A stretch of DNA of 64,000 bases from Burkholderia ambifaria. Its GTDB lineage: Bacteria; Pseudomonadota; Gammaproteobacteria; Burkholderiales; Burkholderiaceae. The translations under genes and the position numbers were made by a program. Shown here piece by piece: positions 19,488 to 29,907 of the stretch. The notes below the pieces were generated by a model that ran no database searches, was not told the origin of the DNA, and saw only the letters and a list, made by a program, of their open reading frames with translations. How positions within the stretch are numbered: position 1 is the stretch's first letter; each line of letters begins with the position of its first letter. Location: assembly GCF_001443045.1 (NCBI RefSeq), contig NZ_LKPJ01000001.1:254997-318996 (forward strand), written 5' to 3'.

Positions 19488-20534
19488 TTACTTCGTCGCC
19501 CACGCGGCGAAGCGCTGCTCGAGCTCGTCGCTGTGGTCGGTCCAGAAGCCGATGTCCTCCAGCACCGCGTTCTTGCCGTTCGCCGGCGAGTTCGGCAGGT
19601 TCGCGAGCGTCTTCGCGTCGAGCGACTTGATCGCCGCGACGTTCGCCGGGCCGTACGCGATGTGCTGTGCATACCCTTGTTGCGGCTTCGGCGTCAGCGT
19701 GTACGCGATGTACTGCTCGGCCAGCGCCTTGTTCGGCGAGCCCTTCGGAATGGCCCAGTAGTCGAGGTCGTAGATGCTGCCGTTCCACACCACCTTCAGG
19801 TTCTTGCCTTCCTTCTGCGCGGCATCGATGCGGCCGTTGTACGCGGTCGACATCACGACGTCGCCGGCGACCAGGAACTGCGGCGGCTGCGCGCCCGCTT
19901 CCCACCACTGGATGTACGGCTTCAGTTCGTCGAGCTTCTTGAACGCGCGATCCTGGCCGGCCTTCGTGCCGAGCACCTTGTACACGTCCTTCGTCGGGAC
20001 GCCGTCGGCCATCAGCGCGAACTCGAGGTTGTAGCGCGCGCCCTTGCGCATCCCGCGCTTGCCCGGGAATTTCTTCACGTTCCAGAAGTCGGCCCAGCCG
20101 GTCGGCGCGGTCTTCAGCTTGTCCGCGTTGTAGGACAGCGCGGTCGACCACACGAAGAAGCCGACGCCGCACACCTGCGGCGCTTCGGGAATCAGGTCGG
20201 ACTTCTTCGCGATCTTCGACCAGTCGAGCTTCTCGTACAGCCCTTCGTCGCAGCCGCGGTTCAGGTCGCCCGATTCGACTTCGACCACGTCCCAGTTGAC
20301 GTGCTTCGCCTCGACCATCGCCTTCACTTTCGCCTGCTCGCCGTTGTACTCGACGGCCGTGACCTTGTTGCCGGTCGCCTTCTCGAACGGCTGGTTGAAT
20401 GCGGCCTTCTGCGCGTCGCCGTTCGCGCCGCCGAAGTTGACGACCGTGAGTTCGGCCGCCGAGGCCGATGCGCCGACGACTGCAAGTGCCAGTGCGAGCG
20501 CGGTGCGACGCGCGGTAAAGCTTGCTCCGTTCAT
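19488..20534 (-). CDS. ABC transporter periplasmic substrate-binding protein (PotD/PotF type)
   Basis: A 348-residue exported binding protein: signal peptide about residues 1-26 (ending ASASA), then a type II periplasmic fold opening with LTVVNFGGANGDAQKAAFNQP and containing WDVVEVESGDL and AYNGRIDAA. It resembles polyamine-binding proteins, but the aspartates that fix putrescine or spermidine could not be matched with confidence, so the ligand may be another amine or organic cation. A GAGAGGA ribosome site precedes the ATG. It lies 76 bp after the ATPase gene. Confidence 0.87.
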   Translation of the reverse strand: MNGASFTARRTALALALAVVGASASAAELTVVNFGGANGDAQKAAFNQPFEKATGNKVTAVEYNGEQAKVKAMVEAKHVNWDVVEVESGDLNRGCDEGLYEKLDWSKIAKKSDLIPEAPQVCGVGFFVWSTALSYNADKLKTAPTGWADFWNVKKFPGKRGMRKGARYNLEFALMADGVPTKDVYKVLGTKAGQDRAFKKLDELKPYIQWWEAGAQPPQFLVAGDVVMSTAYNGRIDAAQKEGKNLKVVWNGSIYDLDYWAIPKGSPNKALAEQYIAYTLTPKPQQGYAQHIAYGPANVAAIKSLDAKTLANLPNSPANGKNAVLEDIGFWTDHSDELEQRFAAWATK

Positions 20535-20610
20535 GATGGTTCCTCTCCTCTCGTGGTGGAAGTGGGCTTTGTTGTTGACGACGTGCTGCGGAAAAACAGG
20601 AAAACCTGCG

Positions 20611-21702
20611 TCAGGCGAACACGCGCAGGTGCTCGGGCGCGAATGCGAGCGACACCGGTGCGCCGGGCGAGAACGCGTCGAGCGCGCCCGTGCCGAGCGG
20701 CACCTTCACGAAGCATTCGTCCTGGCCCGGCAGCGCGCAGCGCATGCGCACGTGATCGCCGAAATAGATCAGGCTGCGCGCCTCGCCGGTCACGCGGTTG
20801 GCGGTGCCGTTTGCGTGACCGTTCGCCAGACTCATGCGTTCGGGGCGGATGCACGCGACGGCCGGCGCGCCTTCGGCCACGTCGCCGATGCGGCGCCCGA
20901 CGAGCTGCGTGCCGTCGTCGAGCCGGAATTCGCAGAATTCGCCGTCGACGCGCGCAATGGTGCCGCGCAGCCGGTTGCTGTCGCCGATGAAGTTCGCGAC
21001 GAATTCGTTGCACGGCGATTCGTACAGGCGGTCGACGGTATCGAGCTGCTGCACGATGCCCTTGTCGAACACGGCGACGCGATCGGACATCGTCAGCGCC
21101 TCGCCCTGGTCGTGCGTCACGTAGACGAAGGTCACGCCGAGCTTCTCGTGCAGCGCCTTCAGTTCGTACTGCATGTGTTCGCGCAACTGCTTGTCGAGCG
21201 CGCCGAGCGGCTCGTCCATCAGCACGAGCTTCGGCTCGAACACAAGCGCACGCGCGAGCGCGATACGCTGCTGCTGGCCGCCCGACAACTGCGCCGGATA
21301 GCGCTTCGCGAAGCGTTCCATCTGCACCATCTTCAGCGCATGCGCGACGCGCTCCGCGCGCTCGGCGGCCGACAGCTTGCGCACCGTCAGCGGATACGCG
21401 ACGTTCTGCTCGACCGTCAGGTGCGGAAACAGCGCGTAGTTCTGGAACACCATGCCGATGTTGCGCTTGTGCGGCGGCACGGTATTCAGCAACTCGCCGT
21501 CGAGGCGGATCTCGCCGCCCGTCGGAAACTCGAAGCCCGCCAGCATCATCAGGCAGGTGGTCTTGCCCGAGCCGGACGGCCCGAGCAGCGTCAGGAATTC
21601 CCCTCGGTGGATATCGAGGTCGAGCGATTTGACGACCAGCGTCTCGCCGTCGTAGGTCTTCCGCACGCCGCGAAAGCTGACGATCACATCATCGGACTTC
21701 AT
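20611..21702 (-). CDS. ABC transporter ATP-binding protein, PotA type
   Basis: A 363-residue ATPase powering the importer. Walker A GPSGSGKT, signature LSGGQQQR, Walker B LVLMDEPLGALD and switch His in VTHDQGEA are all intact; a C-terminal TOBE domain (about 280-360) completes it. ATG at 21700-21702 (MKSDDVIVSF) is used; the frame extends nine codons upstream but without family-like sequence. First gene of the operon, divergent from the MocR regulator across a 108-bp spacer. Confidence 0.9.
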   Translation of the reverse strand: MKSDDVIVSFRGVRKTYDGETLVVKSLDLDIHRGEFLTLLGPSGSGKTTCLMMLAGFEFPTGGEIRLDGELLNTVPPHKRNIGMVFQNYALFPHLTVEQNVAYPLTVRKLSAAERAERVAHALKMVQMERFAKRYPAQLSGGQQQRIALARALVFEPKLVLMDEPLGALDKQLREHMQYELKALHEKLGVTFVYVTHDQGEALTMSDRVAVFDKGIVQQLDTVDRLYESPCNEFVANFIGDSNRLRGTIARVDGEFCEFRLDDGTQLVGRRIGDVAEGAPAVACIRPERMSLANGHANGTANRVTGEARSLIYFGDHVRMRCALPGQDECFVKVPLGTGALDAFSPGAPVSLAFAPEHLRVFA

Positions 21703-21765
21703 CGTGGCTGTCCCCTTGCTGCGCGACAAATGTTTTTGAGATGCGAGCCACTATACGGCGCCCAC

Positions 21766-21807
21766 GGTTCTATACTAGGGAACCATTTCAATATTCCAAG
21801 TAGAACC
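21766..21807. promoter_or_regulatory. Divergent promoter and repeated GAACC boxes (candidate MocR operator)
   Basis: GGTTC (21766-21770) and GAACC (21780-21784) form an inverted pair, and a further GAACC (21803-21807) repeats the second box 23 bp on. TATACT (21771-21776) is a good rightward -10 element inside the inverted pair, and TATAGT (complement of 21751-21756) fits a leftward -10. MocR regulators commonly bind such mixed direct and inverted repeats between divergent genes. Confidence 0.55.
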
Positions 21808-21810
21808 ACT

Positions 21811-23334
21811 TTGGATACCGTGATCCTCGCCGACTGGCTCTCCGCCCGTCTCGATCGCAGCTCGTCCGAGCCGATGTACCGGCAACTGCTGCAACTGATG
21901 CAGCAAGCCATTCTCACCGGTGAATTGGGGCCAGGTACAAAGCTGCCGAGCTCGCGCACGCTGGCGGCCGACCTGTCGATCGCGCGCAATACCGTGCTGC
22001 ACGTGTACGACCAGCTGACGGCTGAGGGCTACGTGCTGACGACGACGGGCAGCGGCACCTATGTGGCCGACACCCGGCCGGACGCCGCCGCGATCCGCGT
22101 GCCGGGCATCGCGCCGCCGCCGTCCGATGTCGGTGCGGCACTGCTGGCGGACGCGCAGGGCGGCCTGTCGATGCGCGGACGGCAACTGATCGAGCATGCG
22201 GGCGTGTCGCGGCGCCAGTGGGGCGCGTTCATGCCGGGCGTGCCGGACGTGTCGGAATTCCCGAGCCGCACCTGGAGCCGCCTGCAGGCGCGGCTGTGGA
22301 AGGAAGCGAATCCGGAGTTGCTGACCTATGCGCCGGGCGGCGGCTACCGGCCGCTGCGCCGCGCGCTCGCCGATTACCTGCGCGTCGCGCGCTCGGTCAA
22401 ATGCTCGCCGGACCAGGTGATCATCACGACCGGCATCCATCAGTCGATCGATCTCGCGGTGCGCCTGCTGTCCGACATCGGCGATCGCGCGTGGGTCGAG
22501 GAACCGTGCTACTGGGGTGTGCGCAGCGTACTGCAGGCGACCGGCCTCACGCTCATGCCGGTGCCGGTCGACCAGGAAGGGCTCGATCCGCGTGCGAGCG
22601 ACATGCGGCATCCGCCGCGGCTCGTGCTCGTCACGCCGTCGCACCAGTATCCGCTCGGGATGGTGATGAGCCTCGCGAGACGCCGGATGCTGCTCGAGTA
22701 CGCGCGGCAACACCGCTGCTGGATCATCGAAGACGACTACGACAGCGAATTTCGCTACGGCAGCCGCCCGCTCGCGTCGCTGCAGGGGCTCGACGACAGC
22801 GGCCGCGTGATCTATGTCGGCAGCCTCGGCAAGATGCTGTTCCCGGGCCTGCGGATGGGCTACATGGTCGTGCCCGAGCATCTGGTCGACACGTTCCGCA
22901 CCGGGCTGTCGGAGCTGTATCGGGAGGGTCAGCTGATGCAGCAGGCCGTGCTCGCCGAATTCATCATGGACGGGCACCTGACTTCGCACGTCAGGCGGAT
23001 GCGCACGCTGTATTGCGAGCGCCGGCAACTGCTGATCGACGCGATCCATGCGCGCTTCGGCGACGCGCTGCCCGTGATGGGCGACGAGGCCGGCCTGCAT
23101 CTGGTGCTCGGCCTGCCCGACACGTGCGACGATCACGCGGTCACGCAAAGCGCATTCGACGCAGGCGTGATCGTGCGCCCGCTGACCAGCTACTACAGCA
23201 GCCCGGACACCGCGCAGCGCGGGCTGCTGCTCGGCTATGCGTGCGTCGCGCACGAAGGCATCAGCCCCGCGTTCAACACGCTCGCAGCCACCATCGAACG
23301 GCATCTGCCACGGCACTTCACGCGCGCGGCATGA
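21811..23334 (+). CDS. MocR-family regulator (GntR DNA-binding domain fused to aminotransferase fold)
   Basis: A 507-residue PLP-dependent regulator. An N-terminal GntR winged helix (about 15-85, with KLPSSRTLAADLSIARNTVL) is joined to a class I aminotransferase-like domain. In that domain EDDYDSEFRY carries the PLP-binding Asp-Tyr and VGSLGKMLFPGLRMGYMV holds the Schiff-base Lys. No ATG fits the N-terminus; TTG at 21811 gives MDTVILADWLSARLD, whereas GTG at 21820 is the alternative. Divergent from the ABC importer operon, which it probably controls in response to PLP or an amine (inference). Confidence 0.88.
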   Translation: MDTVILADWLSARLDRSSSEPMYRQLLQLMQQAILTGELGPGTKLPSSRTLAADLSIARNTVLHVYDQLTAEGYVLTTTGSGTYVADTRPDAAAIRVPGIAPPPSDVGAALLADAQGGLSMRGRQLIEHAGVSRRQWGAFMPGVPDVSEFPSRTWSRLQARLWKEANPELLTYAPGGGYRPLRRALADYLRVARSVKCSPDQVIITTGIHQSIDLAVRLLSDIGDRAWVEEPCYWGVRSVLQATGLTLMPVPVDQEGLDPRASDMRHPPRLVLVTPSHQYPLGMVMSLARRRMLLEYARQHRCWIIEDDYDSEFRYGSRPLASLQGLDDSGRVIYVGSLGKMLFPGLRMGYMVVPEHLVDTFRTGLSELYREGQLMQQAVLAEFIMDGHLTSHVRRMRTLYCERRQLLIDAIHARFGDALPVMGDEAGLHLVLGLPDTCDDHAVTQSAFDAGVIVRPLTSYYSSPDTAQRGLLLGYACVAHEGISPAFNTLAATIERHLPRHFTRAA

Positions 23335-23343
23335 CCGCTTGCG

Positions 23344-24378
23344 TCATTGCGCGGCACCCGCGCCGCGATCGAGCGACGCCGCGCGCACCGCTTCGCCGGG
23401 CTTCGTGAACATGCGCTGCCGCAGCGCGGCGATCTGCGCATCGCGATCCTGCGGCGACAGCCCCGCCGCGTCGATCTGCGCGCGCTGCGCCGCATAGTCG
23501 GCGTAGCGGCTCTGCCACGACGCGTCGTCCTGCTGCATCTGCGCGACGCGCGCGGCGGCTTCGGGGCCCAGTGTCTGGGCCAGTTGCGCGCGCATCGCGT
23601 CGGGCATCGCCCCGCTCTTCTGCAACTGCGCGATCTCGTCGATCGCGGCCTGCTGCCGGTCGGCCTTCTCCCGTGCCGCGCGTTCGTCGGCCGGCATCTG
23701 CTGCGCGAGCGCCGCGAGCCGCTCCGCCTTCTGCGCATCCGTCAGCGCGCGGTCCTGCGCAATCTTCAGCCTTGCAAGATCGTAGCGCTGCCGCCACTGC
23801 TCGGCGCCGAAGAACGGCTGGCTCCAGTCGCCGAGCGTCCGGTACGCGATCGACGCGCGCTGGTCGAGCGCGAGTTGCAGCGCGCCGACGTCGGACTTGT
23901 CGACCGCGCCCGCGTTCGGCAGCTTCGCGAGCGCGTCGAGATACGCACGGTATCGATGCCAGACGTCGAGTGCCTCGGGCTGCGCCACCGTGCCGTCGAG
24001 CTGCGCGGCGATCTCGTGCACGACGAGCGCATCGAGCGCGGTCGCGCTCAGGTCGCTCTGCGCGGCCAGGCAGTAGTCGAAGAAATCGCGCACCGCGCGC
24101 GACTTCGCGAGATGGCTACCGGTATCGAGCGGCAGCCGCGGTGCGCTGGAACCGGCAAGCGACGACGGTAAACCCGCGCTCGCCGGCAACGCGGCCGGCG
24201 GCGGTGCGGCGCTCACGCCGCCGAGCGCCGCAGCGTCGGTCGACGTGGGCGCCGCGTCGGCACCGCGATGCGACGCCGCACCGCTCCAGATCGCGACGCC
24301 GGCGATCGCCGCCAGCCCTGCCGCACCGTAGATCGCGACGCGCCGCGCGAGCGGCGCGCGTCCTTCACGTGCCGTCAT
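23344..24378 (-). CDS. lifO: Lipase-specific foldase (lipase chaperone)
   Basis: A membrane-anchored steric chaperone needed for folding of the lipase before secretion. It is 344 residues: a short cytosolic tail, one membrane helix (about 13-33), a variable Ala/Pro-rich linker, then the helical clamp. The family signature RxxFDY is in SRAVRDFFDYCLAA (about residue 97). It starts 3 bp after the lipase stop, so the two are cotranscribed, and its stop faces the MocR gene stop with 9 bp between. Confidence 0.95.
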   Translation of the reverse strand: MTAREGRAPLARRVAIYGAAGLAAIAGVAIWSGAASHRGADAAPTSTDAAALGGVSAAPPPAALPASAGLPSSLAGSSAPRLPLDTGSHLAKSRAVRDFFDYCLAAQSDLSATALDALVVHEIAAQLDGTVAQPEALDVWHRYRAYLDALAKLPNAGAVDKSDVGALQLALDQRASIAYRTLGDWSQPFFGAEQWRQRYDLARLKIAQDRALTDAQKAERLAALAQQMPADERAAREKADRQQAAIDEIAQLQKSGAMPDAMRAQLAQTLGPEAAARVAQMQQDDASWQSRYADYAAQRAQIDAAGLSPQDRDAQIAALRQRMFTKPGEAVRAASLDRGAGAAQ

Positions 24379-24381
24379 CGA

Positions 24382-25611
<1,230 letters not shown>

Positions 25612-25706
25612 CTAGATACGGTTCTCTAATCGGTTGACGCGCCCCGCCCATTCGAGCGGGGGCCGCGTTCGGGCGCGCGCATGCTGCATCGCACACGCGC
25701 CGCGCG

Positions 25707-27839
25707 TTACAGCTTCGTGCTCACGCGCACCCATGCCGTTCGGCCGGGCTCCATCACCGGCGCGTTCGCCGGATAACCGAAGCCCGCGTTGCCAGCGAGG
25801 TTCAGGTGCTCGGCATAGGCCTTGTCCAGCACGTTGTCGACGCCGACCGAGATCTGCACTTTCTTGCCAACGTTGTACTGCGCATGCAGCGACAGCACGC
25901 CGAACCCGGCGCTCGGGCCGAAGTCCTTGCCGACCACGTTGCCCTCGTTCAGTGCATAGCGATGCTGCGGCGCAACGACCCGCCACAAGCCGCCGGCCGA
26001 CCATGCGCCGCGCGTGTATTCGAGTCCGAAGCGCGCCTCGAGCGGCGGCATCTGCGGCAACGGATCGCCGCTCGTCGCGTTGCGCCCCCACGCATAGGCG
26101 AGCGACGTCTCGACGCGCAGCGGCGCGACCAGCCGCCACGACACGCCGGCTTCGCCGCCCATGACCTGCGCGTTGACGTTGGTCGCCTGCGTGGTCGGGC
26201 CCATCATCCCGGCCGCGTAGTCGAACAGGATGTAGTCCTGCACATAGCCTGCGTAGGCCGACACCCATGCATCGAACCGGTCGCTCCTGTACTGCGCGCC
26301 AATGTCGAGCTGCGTGGTCCTCTCCGGCTGCACCGCCGAAAACGCGTTGATCGACCCTGCCGGCCCGCGCTTCGCGGAGAACAGCTCCCAGTAGTCCGGA
26401 TAGCGTTGCGCATGACCGATCCCCGCGTACCACGTGACCGGCAGCAACGCGAGATCGCGCTCGTAGCGCACGAAGCCGCTCGGCAGCACGCGCGCGCGAT
26501 CGTCGTCGAAAGTCGGATTCGGCTTGCTCGCCATCATCCCGCTCGTCGTCGCACGCTTGTCGCGGGCACTTGCGTAATCGACCCGCGCGCCGCCGATCAC
26601 GCGCGACGCATCGCTCGCGTACCACGTCAGCTCGCCGAACGCGCCTGCATTCCACATCGTCGCCTGCGCGTTCCACGGCTGGTCGCCGTAGTTCTGCCGC
26701 CCCATCGCCGAGCGCGCGTCGAGCCGGTTCGACTGCGTGTCGACACCGGTGACGAGCTTGAAGTCGTCGCCGAAGCGGAACGTCGCGGCCACCCGCGCGC
26801 CGAGCGTGCGGCGCCGCACCTCGGATGCCATCCGCATCGGCATGCGGCCGGTCGGGTCGGGCTGCCGCAACGTATAGTTGTCCATCACGTGATCGGCTTC
26901 GTTGTAGTACACGCGCGCCTCGATCCGGTCGAGCACGTCGCCGAGATGCCGCTTGTCGAACGACAGGCCGAACGTCTCGCGGCGAAAATGCGCGCCGTCC
27001 ATCCCACGCCCGGCGTAGCGCGCATAACCGTCACCGGCGCCCGCCGTCAGTTCGACGCGCGTGTGATCGTCGGGCGTCCAGCCGAGCGCCGCGTCGGCGT
27101 TCCACTTGTCCCATTGCGACGGCACGGTATTGCCGTTGCCGTCCTTGTAGTCCTGTGCATGCGCGTGGTTCGCGATCACACGGCCATAGACGTCCGGCGT
27201 GCCGGCCGTCACGTCGACGTTCTGGTCGTTGCGGCCGTACGACCCGCCGACCACGCTGCCGTCGAAACGCATGCCGGGTCGCTCGAAACGTGGCGTCACG
27301 CGCTCGAACAGCACGGTGCCGGCGGATGCGCCGGGGCCGTACAGCACGGTCTGCGGGCCCTTCACGACCGTGACCTTGTCGTAGCTTTCCGGCGCGATAT
27401 ACGAGGTCGGCGCGTCCATCCGGTTCGGGCACGCGCCGAGCGTCGGCATCCCGTTCGCGAGAATGTTCAACCGTGATCCGAACATCCCGCGCAGCACGGG
27501 GTCGCCGTTCGTCCCGCCGCTGCGGATCGACGTGAAGCCGGGAATCGTCTTCAGGTAGTCCGCGCCGTCGCTCGCCGGCAGCGGCTGGCGCGGCGTCTTC
27601 GGATCCGTGACGACGACGAGCGGCGTCGTCAGCGGCGATGCGACGACTTCGACGGGCGGCAGCAGCGCGGCCGCGTCGTCCGTCGGCGCACCGGCCGCCC
27701 GCGCGGATTCGGCCGAGGCAGCCGCCGCGGTCATCGCGCTGACGGCCAGCGCGGGAACGGTAAGTTTCAGCATGCGCGGCACGCGCCGCACACGGGAATG
27801 GCGCGACGCCCTCGGCGTGCGCAAAGAGAGAATGGTCAT
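25707..27839 (-). CDS. TonB-dependent copper receptor (OprC/NosA type)
   Basis: A 710-residue outer-membrane receptor. A signal sequence is followed by a plug domain (LRGMFGSRLNILANGMPTLG, then ACPNRMDAPTSYI) and a 22-strand type barrel ending in an aromatic-poor VRVSTKL. The CPNRMD segment with Cys and Met ligands is characteristic of copper-binding OprC-like receptors; Met residues are also common in loops (GMDG, GRMPMRM, GMMGP). First ATG in frame is at 27839; a shorter start at 27773 (MLKLTVPAL) would give a neater signal peptide. A DUF2946 gene lies 83 bp upstream on the same strand. Confidence 0.9.
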   Translation of the reverse strand: MTILSLRTPRASRHSRVRRVPRMLKLTVPALAVSAMTAAAASAESARAAGAPTDDAAALLPPVEVVASPLTTPLVVVTDPKTPRQPLPASDGADYLKTIPGFTSIRSGGTNGDPVLRGMFGSRLNILANGMPTLGACPNRMDAPTSYIAPESYDKVTVVKGPQTVLYGPGASAGTVLFERVTPRFERPGMRFDGSVVGGSYGRNDQNVDVTAGTPDVYGRVIANHAHAQDYKDGNGNTVPSQWDKWNADAALGWTPDDHTRVELTAGAGDGYARYAGRGMDGAHFRRETFGLSFDKRHLGDVLDRIEARVYYNEADHVMDNYTLRQPDPTGRMPMRMASEVRRRTLGARVAATFRFGDDFKLVTGVDTQSNRLDARSAMGRQNYGDQPWNAQATMWNAGAFGELTWYASDASRVIGGARVDYASARDKRATTSGMMASKPNPTFDDDRARVLPSGFVRYERDLALLPVTWYAGIGHAQRYPDYWELFSAKRGPAGSINAFSAVQPERTTQLDIGAQYRSDRFDAWVSAYAGYVQDYILFDYAAGMMGPTTQATNVNAQVMGGEAGVSWRLVAPLRVETSLAYAWGRNATSGDPLPQMPPLEARFGLEYTRGAWSAGGLWRVVAPQHRYALNEGNVVGKDFGPSAGFGVLSLHAQYNVGKKVQISVGVDNVLDKAYAEHLNLAGNAGFGYPANAPVMEPGRTAWVRVSTKL

Positions 27840-27922
27840 GATCGAAAGCCCGAGTGACGCCCTCCGCGCGGCCTCGATAGGCCGCACGGATATCGGCGAT
27901 GAATGAAACGGAAGACAGCGCG

Positions 27923-28291
27923 TCAGGCGCGCTCGGGCGGTGCGCGTGGATACGCGCGCGGATAGCGGTCGGCGCGCGCCGCGACGACATGCGGCGCGGC
28001 GGCGGAAACGTCATGGACCGGGACGGGGGTGAACGATGCGGCGACCGCGCCGCCGATCGCGGGACTATGCGCGAAAAAGCCGCAATAGCCGCACGCATCG
28101 AGATGCAGTGCGAGATCGTGCGCATGGCCGGCATCGGGCGCACGATGCGCGCCATGCTCGGTACTGCAGACAATCGCGTCGGGCGTTGCCGCGTGTGCGA
28201 TGCGCCACTGCGACACCAGCGGCGCCGCGATCGCGAGCCAGATCGCGAACACGCCGAGCCAGGCGGTCAGGTGACGATGTCGGTGCAGCAT
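27923..28291 (-). CDS. DUF2946 family protein, metal-associated
   Basis: A 122-residue protein with one N-terminal membrane segment or signal peptide (about residues 10-33) and a His/Cys-rich centre, HLDACGYCGFFAHSP, the hallmark of DUF2946. Additional His-rich STEHGAHRAPDAGHAHD precedes it. Such genes are often found beside copper receptors, and here it precedes the OprC-like receptor on the same strand. Its exact role is unknown; a periplasmic copper-handling function is inferred from the residues and the neighbour. Confidence 0.82.
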   Translation of the reverse strand: MLHRHRHLTAWLGVFAIWLAIAAPLVSQWRIAHAATPDAIVCSTEHGAHRAPDAGHAHDLALHLDACGYCGFFAHSPAIGGAVAASFTPVPVHDVSAAAPHVVAARADRYPRAYPRAPPERA

Positions 28292-28380
28292 GCGCGGCGA
28301 CGCGTAAGCGGAATGTAAAAACAGCCGAGATGGTACAGAATGTTCGCCGCGATGGCCAGTCGCGTATCGCGGTAAACGGA

Positions 28381-28420
28381 CCGGGGGCGCATGGTTGTCA
28401 ACGCAACCATGCGCCCCCGG
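28381..28420 (-). terminator. Perfect 17-bp hairpin after cytochrome b561 gene
   Basis: CCGGGGGCGCATGGTTG and its exact complement flank a six-base loop. It begins 27 bp past the cytochrome b561 stop and lies 90 bp upstream of DUF2946. There is no T-run, but the very stable stem should stop or pause leftward transcription between the two genes. Confidence 0.6.
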
Positions 28421-28447
28421 CAGCTGCGCGCCTTCAGCGCGCGGCGA

Positions 28448-28984
28448 TCATGGCGCCATGCGTCGCAGCACGTCGTCGCGCCGGACGAAGTGGTGGTAAA
28501 GCGCGGCCAGCGCATGCAGGCCGATCACGAAGTAGAACGCGTTGCCGATCAGTTCGTGCGCTTCCTTGATCGTCGGTCGCAGCGCCGTGTCCGGGCCGAA
28601 CAACGTGAACGACACGCCGATCCAGTCGAGCGACACGGGCTTGCCGCCCATGTTGATCATCATGATACCGAGCAGCGGCTGGGCGATGATGAATACATAC
28701 AGCGCGAAATGCGCGAGCTTCGACAGCCACTTCAGGATGGTCGCCTGCGGAATGGGCTCCGGCACACGGCTGATCATCCGCCACAACACGCGCAGCACCG
28801 AGAGCACCAGCACGAACGTGCCTGCCAGGTAGTGGACGTTCGACCACAACACGCGACTGTCGCTGCCTTTCGGTCCGCGAATCTCGATGGCCAGGTAGGC
28901 CAGCGCCACCAGCAGGAAGACGGCCCAGTGGAAGAAGATCGCAGGCGAGCTGTAGCGCGTCTGTTTCGCGAGGATGTTTTTCAT
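28448..28984 (-). CDS. Cytochrome b561
   Basis: A 178-residue, four-helix inner-membrane haem b protein of the bacterial cytochrome b561 family, which moves electrons between quinol and other carriers. Haem His candidates are in AIFFHWAVF (helix 1), SNVHYLAG (helix 2), KEAHELIG (helix 3) and IGLHALAALYHHFV (helix 4). Start ATG at 28982-28984 (MKNILAKQTRYSS); upstream in-frame residues are not family-like. It is monocistronic between the Pr6Pr gene (divergent) and the hairpin. Confidence 0.9.
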   Translation of the reverse strand: MKNILAKQTRYSSPAIFFHWAVFLLVALAYLAIEIRGPKGSDSRVLWSNVHYLAGTFVLVLSVLRVLWRMISRVPEPIPQATILKWLSKLAHFALYVFIIAQPLLGIMMINMGGKPVSLDWIGVSFTLFGPDTALRPTIKEAHELIGNAFYFVIGLHALAALYHHFVRRDDVLRRMAP

Positions 28985-29217
28985 GCGGTGTCTCGTGTTT
29001 CTCGTGTGGTATGCGGGGCAGGCACGTGCCGCGGCTGGCCGGTACCCGGCGGCTGCCCCGATTGTAGCTTCACGTGCGGCCGGCATTGCGCGACCGGATC
29101 AAATATCCGAAGAATCCGCACAGCCCTGCACCACGGCGCCGTCATATGGAAAATCCGCATCGCGTGCGCCGGCGGCTGTGGCACGATGAAGCTTTGGTGC
29201 GACGTTGCGCGGGCATC

Positions 29218-29856
29218 ATGAGCAAAGCGTTCTTCGTTGCGGCCTACCGGCTGATCGCCGCGTTGCTCGCGGTATCCACCACGCTGCACAGCGTCGCCGA
29301 CTACTGGGGCATGCCGACCTTTCATCTCGGCAACTATCTCAGCTACTTCACGCAATTGAGCAGCCTTTATGCGGCCGCGATGCTGGTCGCGGGGCTGTCG
29401 CGCATCACGCGCCCCGGCTCGGCCCGCTACGAATCGATGCGCGGCGCCGCCGTGCTCTACGTACTGATCACCGCGATCGTCTACGAACTGCTGCTCGCAC
29501 GGCTCGATGCGCTGCGCCACATCACGCCGGCCCTCAACAACTGGGTCCTGCACCGGATCGTGCCGCTCGTGGTGCTGTGCGACTGGCTGTACGTGGAGCC
29601 GCGCTCGCCGATCCCGTGGCGCAGCGCGTTCGCGTGGCTGGGCTTTCCGGTCGTCTATCTCGGCTATACGCTCGTACGCGGCGCGGTGGAGAACTGGTAT
29701 CCCTATCCATTCGTCGATCCGCGGCCGCACGGGTACCTGCCGGTCGCGATCCAGTGTTCGCTGATCGCGCTCGGCGCGGCAGGGCTCGCGCTCGGCATTC
29801 GCTGGCTCGGCAATCATGCGAGGCAGTCCGGCACCGCGGCGCTCAAGGAAGGTTGA
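29218..29856 (+). CDS. Pr6Pr family membrane protein
   Basis: A 212-residue protein with six predicted membrane helices, similar to the Pr6Pr (FAR-17a/AIG1-like) group. Typical segments are YFTQLSSLYAAAML, NNWVLHRIVPLVVLCDWLY and YPYPFVDPRPHGYLPV, the last shared by most family members. Start ATG at 29218 (MSKAFF) is used; an in-frame ATG at 29146 would add a basic, non-hydrophobic tail. Function is not established; a membrane hydrolase activity is known for some eukaryotic relatives. Confidence 0.83.
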   Translation: MSKAFFVAAYRLIAALLAVSTTLHSVADYWGMPTFHLGNYLSYFTQLSSLYAAAMLVAGLSRITRPGSARYESMRGAAVLYVLITAIVYELLLARLDALRHITPALNNWVLHRIVPLVVLCDWLYVEPRSPIPWRSAFAWLGFPVVYLGYTLVRGAVENWYPYPFVDPRPHGYLPVAIQCSLIALGAAGLALGIRWLGNHARQSGTAALKEG

Positions 29857-29907
29857 AGGCGGGAACGTGTGCGCCATCAGGCGCACACGCCGTGACGCGG
29901 CGGTGCG

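Noticed and set aside
17931-20990. A 1019-codon open frame on the plus strand opposite the ABC transporter genes
   Set aside because: It runs across three well-identified leftward genes and their spacers and is Arg/His-rich without recognisable domains.
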